Positions 27,511 to 38,649 of a stretch of DNA of 64,000 nucleotides are shown in pieces. The stretch covers positions 310,001 through 374,000 of the forward strand of contig CAXHWN010002465.1 in NCBI GenBank assembly GCA_964020975.1, read 5' to 3'. The notes under the pieces are model-generated. The model made no database searches and was not told where the DNA came from. It saw nothing but the letters and a program-made list of their open reading frames with translations. This stretch comes from Hermodice carunculata (taxonomy: Eukaryota > Annelida > Polychaeta > Eunicida > Amphinomidae). A program made the translations under genes and the position numbers. Positions within the stretch are counted from its first letter, which is position 1, and each line of letters opens with the position of its first letter.

Positions 27511-28661
27511 CTAGAGTCTCATCACCGCTATCATTAGGTCTTGGAACATCCAGCAGTTCAGTGACATAAGTTTTTCTACGTAGCGTATTGCGATGATCTT
27601 TTCATCCTTTACCGTTAATTGTTAACAATAAGTTTTTCATTCTATGCTTATATAAATCAAGATGCAAAAAATAGATTGAATAAAGCCTTTCTCTCAAGAA
27701 CTATATTTTATGTGTTAGTGTCTCTGAATACCGTTTGACGTCATCAATTGTTATTGTTGTGCTGTCTGACACGTTTACTCCCACTACTACGAAGTTGTTG
27801 TGAGTGAATTTAGGAATCTTTTAACAATTTTCTGGCAGGTTTTAAACTGATATTTATTGAGACAAATGTACAGAAAAGAATTAAACGCCCACCTTTCGAT
27901 TCACATGTATGACATGACCGAGTCATTTTGTCCATGTGCCTCGAAATGCGGGAGTTCAATTCTTGAAATGACTCTTTGAGCAAATTGTTCACTCGATATC
28001 AGTACCCTTCTTCAAACTAGTTTTTTTTAATTCGGGATCTAAGACATGGCTAGGATGTCATTATATCAGCAAACTCTAACCACTTCGAAGTTCTGAAAAC
28101 TATGTCATCAGTATCCACAACCAACTTTTGTCTGGTCATGACGTACTTGCCAAAACACGCTATTCCTTAACCCCACAAAGGTATTTACCGATTTATGTAA
28201 CAGAGAGCTCAAGTAGCAACTTTAATAAGTTATACTTTACCCATAAATTTGTAAATATTTGTCATATAGTCACTAATTAAAATGCCATTACAATCATTTT
28301 CGCTCTTTTACTATGGCTCAGTTCCACTATTAAGATAAGGCCGAAACCAAGTTTTTGCTACCTCAGTTAAGTTGCTTCCAGGTTTTATCTTTTAACCGAT
28401 ATATAATGCCACTGCACTGCATTCACATGATGTTCAAATTAATTTTGCTTATAAGATCACGGCAACAGACATGTCATCAAGTTTCCATTTTGAACATGAA
28501 AAAGTCGAAATCTTTTAGTGTAGTAACTTGATACCAGCCACTTTTGGACTTGACATAGCAGCAAGAGTATGCCAAACGTGCTGACCAAAGAGTCTCTGAG
28601 CCCTATGCACATGCGCTCTAATTTGATCGAACGTCATAATATTACAGTTATGCAAGACTTA

Positions 28662-28905
28662 CCTGTAAGTTGAAGCTTGACTAGGATTCTGCACTATTAG
28701 TACGGACGTCACGGAGGAATCACATGAGATAGCACAAGCTAGCTTATCCAGTATTGAAAACAAGCAGACTCAAAGAACCCACAAAAGGTAAAGGTTGGGA
28801 TTAAAAAAAATACAAATTCTAACAAAAAATAAGGGGGGGTCATGTGATTCCTCCGTGACGTCCATAGTAATAGTGCAGAATCATATTCAAGCTTCAACTT
28901 ACAGG
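28662..28905. repeat. Large inverted repeat at the DIRS-like element end
   Basis: An arm of about 68 bases at 28662-28730 (starting CCTGTAAGTTGAAGC) is found inverted at 28840-28905 (ending CTTCAACTTACAGG), with a spacer of about 110 bases. Such extra inverted copies of terminal sequence are in keeping with the complex ends (inverted terminal repeats plus internal complementary region) of DIRS elements. Confidence 0.7.
28722..28749 (+). repeat. Inverted terminal repeat of the DIRS-like element (3' end of the element)
   Basis: This 28-base block (ACATGAG..GCTTATCC) matches the reverse complement of 32973-33000 with a single difference. DIRS elements have inverted, non-identical terminal repeats rather than direct LTRs. 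Confidence 0.8.
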
Positions 28906-31900
28906 AAAGTCTCGCTTAAATGTAACATTCCGCCTACATAATATGCTGACGTCATTATGTCACCACATAAGATTTGAAAGCTTTGAGGCTGCAAAATAAC
29001 AAACAACACACATTTTTGGCTTCAGCTTTTAAGGAAAACCTATTTATCAATCATAGTATAGAGTATATGTACCAAACATCTCAGAAAATATGAAAACTTC
29101 TTGATCGATCGTACCATTGAGTACATGTGTACCAAAATTCTCAGTATCCAGCACTGGACTCTGAAAGAATTTTGCAAATGTAACGGAATAACTCCGACCT
29201 GCACGCTGCATTATACAGTCAATAGGTGCTCCATTCAGCTGGGCTGTTGTGCCGCTCGGAGCTCTAGTGCTGTGAGCATGCAACAGAGGTGTATCTACTC
29301 TAGCCAACCAAAGTTTTAACTTGATCCATCTAGCAATAGTATTAGCAGCGATAGCCTTGTGTGGCTCCTGATATGAGACTAGAAGTCTGTACTATTTTTA
29401 ATGTCTCTAGTTTTCGCTACATACAAGTGAAACACACGAATAATACAAATATAGGAGTTCATGCTCCAAGGCTTTAAAACTATAGGGCCAAAATGCTTCC
29501 CAGGCGTAGAAGTTTTCATCACTTTGTTTATGTAAAACACACAGGAATCTGTATCCAAAGTACAGGCTTGCAATGTTTGTACACGCTGTCCACTTCAAAG
29601 TGCCAATAGCATGGTCAAGTGGAGAATTAAGTCTTTAAGAAGGATCAAGTGAATATTTGTCATCTTCATAGAATCCAGCAGAGTTCTAAGATCCGAAGTG
29701 ACAGTATAGCAAGGCAGGCAAGGCCTCAAATTGTGTATCCCTTTGAAAAAACTGGCTACCAAAGGGTGCTGCCTGACAACAATGCCATCTTGTTATTTAA
29801 TGATAGCAGCCAAGGCTGAGCAGCTAGTATTTAATGTACTATAACTTGCGCCCTTAGAAAATAGAGATGCAAAGTAATCCAAAACCTGGTTCACTGGGGG
29901 GACAAAATGGATCAATTTGTTTTGACAGACAGTGCTGCTGCCACTTGTGGAGATACCCACTGTACTCGTCCCTGGTTGTTTGCCTCCATGAGGCCCCGAT
30001 GATGTTGGCAGTGTCTGTTGAAATGCTTTGGCCTTGGAGGTGTCGCCTCATAGGACACATGCCAACAGATCCAGTTTCTTGTGCAAGGGGTGAATTTCCT
30101 CTGGTAGGCCTGGCAGTGTCGACAGAGTCTTGGTTCCCTTTATGAGTATCGGATAACTGGTAAGCATGCTCATTAGCATCTCATCCCGGCTCTGTGTGAT
30201 CCAGTTTGGGCAGATCGCCAGTGCAGTCGCCTTGTCCACTCGATTGTTTTGTAGCACAAGCCCCATGACCATGAAAGGGTAGAAACAATACACGAATTCA
30301 AAATTGTCCCTGTTCAAAGTGAAAGAATCTACTGCATAATAACCTGGCTCCGGCCTGTAGGATACAAATTTGGCACATCGTTTATTAAGCCTGGATGCAA
30401 AAAGGTCTATATCAGGCAATAGTCTCTTTGTTATATTGCCAAGAATTGTTGGGTCTAGCATCCAGTCATTATCATTATGTATCCTGCGACTTTCAAAATC
30501 TGCAGTATAGTTCCTGTGTCTAGGCAAAAATGAGCTGCTAAATTTTTATATTCCTCTGAACGTCCCAATTCCAGATTTGCCTTGCATATTAATAAGTGGG
30601 ATCCACCCATTTTCCTGACATATGCCACCGTGGCCATATTATCCATCTTTAAAGAGATATGTTTATTTTGCCATTGGACACCAAATGCCTGCAGGGCCAA
30701 AAATGCTGCCATTCATTCCTAAGCGTTAACGTGCATATCAGTCTCTTCAGGACTCCATTGGCCACCTGCTGTAAGTTCTATTTCAGATCTGAGAGCTGCA
30801 TCCCACCCAATAAGTGAGGAGGCAACAGATTCGATAACAAAGTCCGGCTGGGTATCAAAATTAAGGGATTTTCCAGCAATGTGTACATTATCACTAAACC
30901 ACTGAATGTCAAGTTTGGCTACCAGTGACAGTATCATGCTGGCATCCAAGTTGCCACATGCATCTTTTAAACCTGTAATCTTCTCATTTTCTACACTTCT
31001 GTGCATTAGCAATCCCAAGGGAACTGCTAGGAATGAACAAACCATAAGTCCAAGGACTTTACAAACATCTCTGCTAAGCACTTGCTAATCATATCAAGGC
31101 AAGCATTCCTAGTTTTTGCTGCCTTAGCCACAGTGAGGCTTACACACATGGTCTCTGAGTGTAATATAAAGCCCCAAAGTTCAACCTGGTGTGATCATTC
31201 TAATGCACACTTATCGAAGTGAATGGTGAAACCTAAGTTATTCAGCAGCAGCGCTGTTTCCCGCAAGTTCTCTAGACACAACAGGTAATTATCACCTTGT
31301 AAATATAAATCGTCAATTTATATAACACTACATGTTTTCTCAGATGTGCCAGAACAGGTTTCATAATCTTTGTAAACACTCTCGGACAACAGGCAGGTGC
31401 ATTAGGGAAAACTGTCATTTTGTAAAGTTTTCCTTTCCCAAAAGAATGTAAGATACCTCTGATAGTCCACGTGAACAGGAATCGTGTAATAAGCTTGCAT
31501 AATGTCCAATGATGCAAGATAGTGGTTTTGCCTTAGCATACTTGTTGTTGAGTGGATAGTATCCATTTTAAAGTGATGATATTGCACAAACTTATCCAGT
31601 TGCTTTAGGTTCAGGATCATTATTATCCATCAATCTTTCTGCGGTAAATATATTAAAATGAATTCACCCTGTTCATGTTCGCTTTGAACATGAAGAGGGT
31701 GAATTCATGTGGTTTTCTTGCGGATTAAATGAAACCAAGCAAACTATTATGTCCTGCATTATGTGACCCAAAGGGCAGTTTACGTAAAGGCTCTGTCTCT
31801 TGAGGTTTTGTAATAAAGACAGGACTCACCTCAACCTCTCGATCAGGCAGGTTTTGTTGAGTAACAGCTGGTCTCTGTTGTTGCTGTCCCGTTCCTGTTG

Positions 31901-32972
31901 CATCGGCCTCTCCCTCTGCCTTTTTGTTTTGATACCACCAGTTTTGTTTGTAGCCATGGAAGTTTTTTGACTGGTGATTGCAACCATGAAAACCAGGATA
32001 ATTGGTCATCTGGTGTGCTTGCCTCGCGTCTCTCATTGCTTTCTGGAGAGTGTCACCAAACAGTGATGGCTATTTGTGCTACGACTACACTGGCTTTGAC
32101 AATAGCCTTTTGGATATTCTTCCCTTGCATGTCCCTGCGTCTTATGGGTCTATTCAACTTGTCCCATAAGATCTTGTTTAGCTTCAGCACAAGCACTTTT
32201 TTCACAGTCACTGGGCCGTTTGTATTTGTCTTTCAGCGTAGGCAGCAGCAGAAGTTTTGTAAACTTTTTATTTATAATTTCTGCCAGCTTTGTGTGTACA
32301 TCTGGCCCACAGGTTTCTTCCTCATCCAAGGCTGCACAAATGTCATCCATGAGGCAGTCTTCATCACCTTCATCATTTTTATCTGCAGCCTCTTTTGAAG
32401 GCTAGCACAGCCCCATGAGAGCTTCAGAGTCTGTATCCTCATAGTCATCACTATCTTATCCATTATCTTCATACACAGGCCTGTCTTCAGAAGATTTCTT
32501 CTTTTTAGCAGAAGATGGATCGCTGCACTCTTCATCTTCAATCCTTCTCTTAGCTTTTTTGAGTTCCATAGGCATAGGACCTGCTCTATCTGTAGGTCCC
32601 TGGGCCAGTGCCTTCCAGGCATGGCCCATGGTAGCCATGGCTTGGGCCATGGTCGCCATATTGGCATTCAGTTGAGTCAATGTGGTCTGCAGACCAAGGG
32701 CTGCCCCTTGGACTGCCTTGTGTTGGCTGCTGTTACTAGCATTGCCAATATTTTTTTTAATTCTTTTCAGTGTCCATCCGGAGTCAGGTAATGTACACAC
32801 TGGCAACAATATATACACCACAGTCTGGCATGGCACGTGGTAAACTTTGTAAAGACACAAAAACAGTTCACCAATAAAAAACAAAACCCACCACGAGGGA
32901 AAAGAAAAGCTGATATCCAGTCAAGTGGAGCTGCTAAACAAGTCTTCACCAGATAAACAAACAATTGCAAGT

Positions 32973-33000
32973 GGATAAGCTAGCTTGTGCTAGCTCATGT
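32973..33000 (-). repeat. Inverted terminal repeat of the DIRS-like element (5' end of the element)
   Basis: Partner of 28722-28749. Similarity continues less well outwards: a GACGTCA core occurs in both flanks and again near 28950. Confidence 0.8.
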
Positions 33001-33735
33001 GGTGAGGTAGTGACGTCAGCATAGTAATATGTCATAATGAAGGTATAATAAGCCAAGTTGCTATGTCAGCCCAGCCCAGAAACAGGCCGATTGCGTTCAG
33101 AGGTCATTCAACACAGCAAGTACCCTTTTCCAAATCAACTTGTTCAGATACCGTGGTAAAGGAACTATGTTTTTCATTTCTATCAGTTTCTTGGATTGGT
33201 TTCATGGATATGAAAAACTGTATGGCCTCCAGATGATGACAAACACTAGCAAATATCTTAATAAATGAAGCTGTCATCCGAAAAAATTCTTTTCAAAGCC
33301 TTATGTTTTACCCAAGCACATGCCTGTGTTAAGTGGGTGAAGTTTGTATTGGATGGCCTGTGACCTAATTAGAGTTGCAACACTCCTCACTGAGCATGCT
33401 CAGCTAAGATGGCTGTTTAGCTTATTGGGTCGTTCGGTCAGCGGATTTTGTATCGAGAGGACAAGCAGAAGCAGAGATGTTGTAATCTCGTATGGCATCC
33501 ATATGTGCTTGGTACATTATCAACTGGGTGACTGTGCATTCGTACAAGAATCGTTATTTGTTTCAGTGTGAGTGTAATTGACGTTAGAGTTTGGTACCAA
33601 TACTATAGTTTCTAGCTTTCACAACAGCAAGTACACGTATCAATGACCCAGTGGCAATGAAGGTGGCTTAACCACACATTGGAAATGAAGAAATAGTTGG
33701 TTCGTGATGTGTCACTATAGTCTTAAACTAGTCAC

Positions 33736-33827
33736 AAAACTGCGTTGAGGTTTTAGTGTTACTCACGCCTCGTTGTACTAAAACTGTATTGAGGTTTGTA
33801 AGTGTAACTCACGCCTCGTTGTACCAT
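33736..33827. repeat. 46-bp tandem duplication covering an exon end and its splice donor
   Basis: Two adjacent copies (33736-33780 and 33781-33827) share AAAACTG.(g/a)TTGAGGTTT and ACTCACGCCTCGTTGTAC. On the minus strand the second block is the last 15 bases of the S1 exon plus its donor GTGAGT. The other copy offers an identical GTACAACGAGGC/GTGAGT junction 46 bases downstream. Confidence 0.85.
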
Positions 33828-33903
33828 TCCGACCATGCCCGACCACGTTTTGTCCTCCTTCTGCATTCCCCAGCTGCCATCAGCGGGTTGAACTAATTTA
33901 TAC
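33813..33903 (-). CDS. iGluR-like exon: S1 'DGSWG...WSGMVG'
   Basis: Acceptor TTCTGTACAG precedes 33903 and donor GTGAGT follows 33813. It is 91 bases, entry phase 2 and exit phase 0. The product YKLVQPADGSWGMQKEDKTW followed by SGMVGMVQRG fits the family signature 'y....p.dg.yG.....g.WnGmvgel'. The last 15 bases and the donor are duplicated 46 bases further into the intron (see the repeat entry at 33736-33827). Confidence 0.95.
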
Positions 33904-35285
33904 CTGTACAGAATATATGAAGGTTTGGGGTTTTTTATGTGGGCCTATGCATAATAAATAACTCTCATCTTGTTCTTTGTTTCATAATGATGAAGAGATA
34001 TAAATTATGTACTTCCATTTCAATGGATGAAAGTCTGACAACACATGTACAGTTGATATTTTACTCATTTTTTCATTTTCCATATCTATATGGCTATCAC
34101 AACGAGTTTCTTAATTTTTCCTTGAGACGAGGTTTGGAATATCTTTGGAGTGAGAGAGTGTTTTTTCCTTTTAACATGAAAATTGAGAAAATCTTTAAAA
34201 TGTTGATCGATTTTTCGTTGAGAGATTCATTATCCTTTGGAGAAAAAGTAGATTTTATTTTTGAAAACTTCTTAGTCAAGAGTTTTACTCCGCTACGGAT
34301 TTGAATTGATAACATTTCCGTTATTACCATGAATAAATATACACAACAACTTGGTTGAAATTATTCATGCTTCATGAAAATGTTTAGTGACTCTGTCTGT
34401 TTGCTCACCAGGTGACCCAGTTCCTTTTATTACTCATTTTGAACATGTTTCGTTGAAAGCACGTAATAATTTAGGAGGCTATGCATTAGCATGGCTAGCA
34501 AAGGGATATTCGAGTAACTGCAGTGAGATGTACTTTGCTCAAACGTCACTGACCAAATCCTCTTCAAAAACCGAATATATATCAGGGATAGGCGTGTTTT
34601 AAATTTGTTCTAAATGCCATGCTCAAGTAAAGTTCAGGACTTTAATGAATTCATATGTTTAGTTCACCTGCCAAGTCCCGGTATTGGCATCAAGGGATAG
34701 CCCATCAGCTGGGGAAATTCATTGCTAGCACATGTGAGGTACATAATCAGGAGTTGGCAGGAAGATGGGTCTAAGTTTGAAAGTGGGGTATTAACTTTCA
34801 ATTGATGATATGTCATACAATGTAGGAAGAAAAAACTGCAAAATCATCAGTGATATTTTGGGGTGAGGTTTAGGCAAATTAGCATATGTTCACTTGGAAT
34901 GGCCGAAACTATTTCATATATTCTTTCAGTGAACGCACAGCCATCATAACATAAAGTTTAATATTGATTGTGTTAATTACTAGGTTACTTGATGTCAAAA
35001 GGTGACTTATTCGGAATTGATTAAAATTGCATCTGTGAAAACTGTACTGTTGATAAAATATGTGATAGCAAGTGTGTGTTAATGCTATGTATTTTTTCAT
35101 AGTAAATACAGATGGTATTCTATCACGGGTAGCGGGCAACAGCCAATCAGATGGCTGCATTTTGATATTCAACCAGAATTAGTATCAGCCCTAACCATGG
35201 CTCCATCAAGCAATTTATAATGAAAATGTTTTGTTTTTACGTGGGTGAATATTTCAGTTGATTAAGTCTAGCCATAATAGAACAT

Positions 35286-35426
35286 ACTTCAATACTCACC
35301 ATCTAGTGATTGTGTAGATTCTATGAACTCCGTCCGATATCATGATCTCAGCGCTATGTGCTTTGGTCATGATATCCCACGTCGGCCATAGAATCCACGG
35401 TATCACCAGATGGGGAGTATTTAAGT
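35286..35426. repeat. Imperfect long inverted repeat, about 65-bp arms
   Basis: Arms at about 35286-35352 and 35358-35426 share AATACTC.CCATCT.GTGAT, GATTCTATG and GATATCATGA. There is almost no spacer, so this is a foldback. It lies in the intron between the two short S1 exons. Confidence 0.8.
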
Positions 35427-35747
35427 CTCTGCCAATTTTCTAGACAACATGTAGCTATTATCATAAGTAATTTATGATCTATAACTTGATGAAATTTGTG
35501 CAAATATTGATACATTTTTATTGTCACTGAAATAGAATCGGTGGGGTTAATTTTACTAGGCAATTACATTATTCCATGCACACTAAATGCTATTGCTCTG
35601 CTGTTGTCATATGAACATACAGATCTATAGATTTTACGCTGTATTCTGTAAGTGTGTGATGTGACAAGAGCAATAAAACGTTTGCAGATGAAGCTTAACA
35701 GCTTCCCTTGCGAGGCTTTAACTCTTTCACTGCAACATTTCGGGCTG

Positions 35748-36003
35748 AGTCAACAGCTTTCCTTGCATGAGGGGGGCAAGGGTATTTTCGTGACTCGTGA
35801 TCCTATCTTTTTATTTTCCGTGATCTGTGAAACAATAACATTAATTTTCGGGATTCGTGATTAAACCATTGCTCGTGATTCGTGAATATGCATATAAGCT
35901 GAATAATTTTTCCTGTGAACTGTGATCAAGACCCCCCCCCCCCCTTGCCCCCCCCCCCCTCTTGCATTGAACACAGGGCGCTCCGGGGAAAGCTGTTAAC
36001 CTG
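35748..36003. mobile_element. Possible small foldback element with AACAGCTTTCC ends
   Basis: AACAGCTTTCC at about 35751 is inverted as GGAAAGCTGTT at about 35989. Inside are several CGTGAT(t/c)CGTGA motifs and C-runs at 35931-35958. A similar end is found at 24086-24101. Confidence 0.45.
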
Positions 36004-36095
36004 AACCACTATATTCTATGTAATTTTAGGCACACTACCACTTAATGACAGGTCTTTATTCTACTTATTGTAAGAAGAAAGTAAGCGGTACCCAC

Positions 36096-36190
36096 TTGAA
36101 GTTCATTGATTTGGATAACTCTTTCAGAATCTCGATACAAATACCAGCCCACTCCTTGTCAGCTTCTCTCCGGAAGTGAAAAATTGGCCA
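36096..36190 (-). CDS. iGluR-like exon: S1 'GxCIEIL' helix
   Basis: Acceptor TTCTATTTCTAG precedes 36190 and donor GTGGGT follows 36096. It is 95 bases, entry phase 0 and exit phase 2. The product is WPIFHFRREADKEWAGICIE followed by ILKELSKSMNF. This is the S1 segment with the conserved 'G.c.dl...la..l.f' helix; W-P corresponds to the family's 'e.PF'. The exon is short and does not stand out as an ORF. It was found by looking for the expected motif between its neighbours. Confidence 0.93.
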
Positions 36191-37774
36191 CTAGAAATAG
36201 AATAGAGCCACGTGTCAATATCTACCCCTCACCAGCTCCCTCTTTGTACATGGAGCTATTTTCTATAAGTTACAAAGTACTCTTTATACTTATCATCTGA
36301 ATAACCTTAATAGTAGTTATGCAGTGTTTTATGGCTTTATACATAACGTTTATGAATAAATACCATAATAAGATTCCCGGGTATAAACTTTGGGAGGAAA
36401 CAAGAGATTTATCATTTTTCTTCATTTGGACACGTAGGCTGGTACCCATTAAAAGCAAACATCGTTCAACAATTCCTTTATTCATGATAAACTGCACATC
36501 AAAAGCACCACTAGTATCAAATAGTTCCGACGTCTGGAAGTTAAAAGCCACAATCTGTGACAAATCCTAGTGACAGCGGTACACCACTGCTTACGTTGGC
36601 GAATTTGAACAGCTTGTAAAGTTTCATTTTACTGCAAGTGCCACAGTATTTTATTGCTCTATTCAGATGACATTTTTTAATAACTACGGGTGAAAAAAAA
36701 ATTGTAAAAAGAATCAAAAGAAAATGTGCTGTTCCTAGTGTAAAAAAAAAAACGTCAAGGAATAGAATTTCGTTTCGTCCACTATATTGCCATGTTACTG
36801 TCAACACATACAGTCACCAAAAGGTAAGGTTATCTGGATATGTTTAAAGAGGCAACTGTTGGATAGGTGTTCCTCAAGTGCGAACAATGTATGATACAGA
36901 AAATCTGGCAATGCTAGATTTTGTTTCTCACATACCTCAAACTGACAGGGAGAATTTGAACATAAAGAGTAACAAAAGACCAACATTAGATCAATTTATT
37001 TGTAATAACAAAAAATAATAATGATAATAATAAAGAGAATTTCATATTTTATGGTTAACAGATCGTTATCACTTCAGGACCATCGCTATTCTTGAGGCTG
37101 ATTGAAAAACAGCTGATCATCACAGCTAAAAGAAAAGAAAAGAATGTATTCCGCACCACTTTGTAAAAAAGAACAATCAAAAATGGCTTGCAACAATGCG
37201 TTAAGTTGTCCACAAGGTCATTGTGGATAGAAACTGTAATTGCAGAGGAACACCCCCTAGGTATGTGAGAAAGAATGATCCCAAACTGCAGCACGGTGAT
37301 CATTTTGCATGCATAGACTCTTTCAACAGTCCCCAAAAACAAAGCGAAATTCAATTTCCGTAATGGTACAACAAGCCAAACTCTTGCATAACACTGATAT
37401 AAAGGAATGTGATCCATCATTGAGATTGGTATCAAACATCAAAAGCGTCAACAATGGTTTAAATCGATCCCGTGACCTTCGAAAAAAATCTTCGTAACAA
37501 CAGACACATTTTTTCAAATACTTTGCCTATGTATTCTTTTTTTCAAACAAACATCATTTCTGTGAAAGAGAAGTAAAAATTAATAATTGATCGACATGCT
37601 GTTCGGGCTACCCGACTTCCGGTTTGTCGCATTATCCGTTAGGCTTTTATGATGTTGGACCGCAACATTTATTATAGAACTGTTAATTACGACTCTGCTT
37701 TGAAGTGTGCTAAAATAAATAAATATGCTTCCGTGGTCGATGTAATGTATAAAGCGAAACTTATATCAACTTAC

Positions 37775-37918
37775 CTCCAAAGTTGCTATAGTGAATGTTT
37801 TGTTCGTAAATATTAAATGGCGGTCTTCTTTTTGCATCACTAGACCCGACATGATGTCCCATTTACCAATTAAATCCAATTTACCGGTCTTGAGTAATAC
37901 CTTCCAAATGCTTACGGA
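37775..37918 (-). CDS. iGluR-like exon: end of amino-terminal domain, linker, first strand of S1
   Basis: Acceptor CCTGTTTGTACAG precedes 37918 and donor GTAAGT follows 37775. It is 48 codons, phase 0 both sides. LDLIGKWDIMSGLVM is the hallmark '..vG.W....GL' end of the amino-terminal domain. FTNKTFTIATLE is the first strand of ligand-binding half S1 (family form 'l.g.tl.v.t..e.P'). Confidence 0.95.
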
Positions 37919-38649
37919 CTGTACAAACAGGAAAAAAATATATATGTGTATTGGTTGGAATAATAAGAAGAAGAAGAATGGTAATTTTATTAAGCCTCTA
38001 TTTCTGGAGAAAGGTTTTCTATCACTACATCTGGACAAATGATACATAGTCATTCAGTAACACGTGGATTTAAAATATCTGGCATTAATGGCATGTTGTA
38101 GGGTCGCAGAGTGACCCGACCGCGTCCGCTGCCTTTACCCCCTCCCACCATTCCTCTGGCGATCCGAGGCGTGCTTGGCAAGGATAGTCTATTCGAAGTT
38201 CATACTACGAGACATTCATATTAATTTCTCTCCACAACTGCATACCTGATTGCCTAGTCTCGCTTGGCGAGATATGGCGAGACACGAGTCCGTACCTGTT
38301 GGGACAAGCGGGATATTAATAATATTTTGGAAATGAAGAATAGCCATTAGAGGCAGATTAATTTTTTCTTATATATGGCTCGGGAAGCACTAGATGAATA
38401 CCAGTTTGACATTTGTGAACTTAAATTTCTTTAAAAAAAACGCTGGTTTTGTAGAAAAAATGAGCTTGTGGCCGTGTCTGTGACAGTGGTGTGAGCCGCA
38501 CGTCCCCCATGATCACCTGGCGTCAAACCCTTGCTTTGTGGCGGGAAATACATACGCATACGTATGAGAATTGAAATATTTCATTAAGATCTCCCAAGAT
38601 TGGGGAAAGTCCAGACTCAATATATAGACATGATATACAGAGACCTAAA

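Larger units (their letters stand above)
28650..33050 (-). mobile_element. DIRS-like tyrosine-recombinase retroelement, broken copy
   Basis: Minus-strand frames in the order expected of DIRS elements: a charged gag-like region (about 32.2-32.9 kb), reverse transcriptase with a SLDIMQAYYTIP box (about 31.3-31.8 kb), RNase H-like sequence with LKMDNMATVAYV (about 30.5-30.7 kb), and a tyrosine recombinase split over about 29.0-30.1 kb, including the C-terminal HSTRAPSGT box. Inverted terminal repeats flank it. It lies in the intron between two S1 exons of the channel gene, in the same orientation. The coding part is interrupted many times, so it is a fossil. The still near-identical terminal repeats argue for moderate rather than great age. 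Confidence 0.85.
21596..33812 (-). other. Largest sized intron, between S1 exons
   Basis: 12.2 kb. Contains the DIRS-like element, decayed 26-27 kb repeats, a hairpin at 24.05 kb, and the unidentified frame at 27.3 kb. No further exon is needed: EADFAVAK joins WSGMVGMVQRG in phase. Confidence 0.85.

Noticed and set aside
36319-36570. Plus-strand 83-codon ORF near an S1 exon
   Set aside because: No recognisable family, no splice signals that make a gene, and overlaps the channel-gene intron in antisense.
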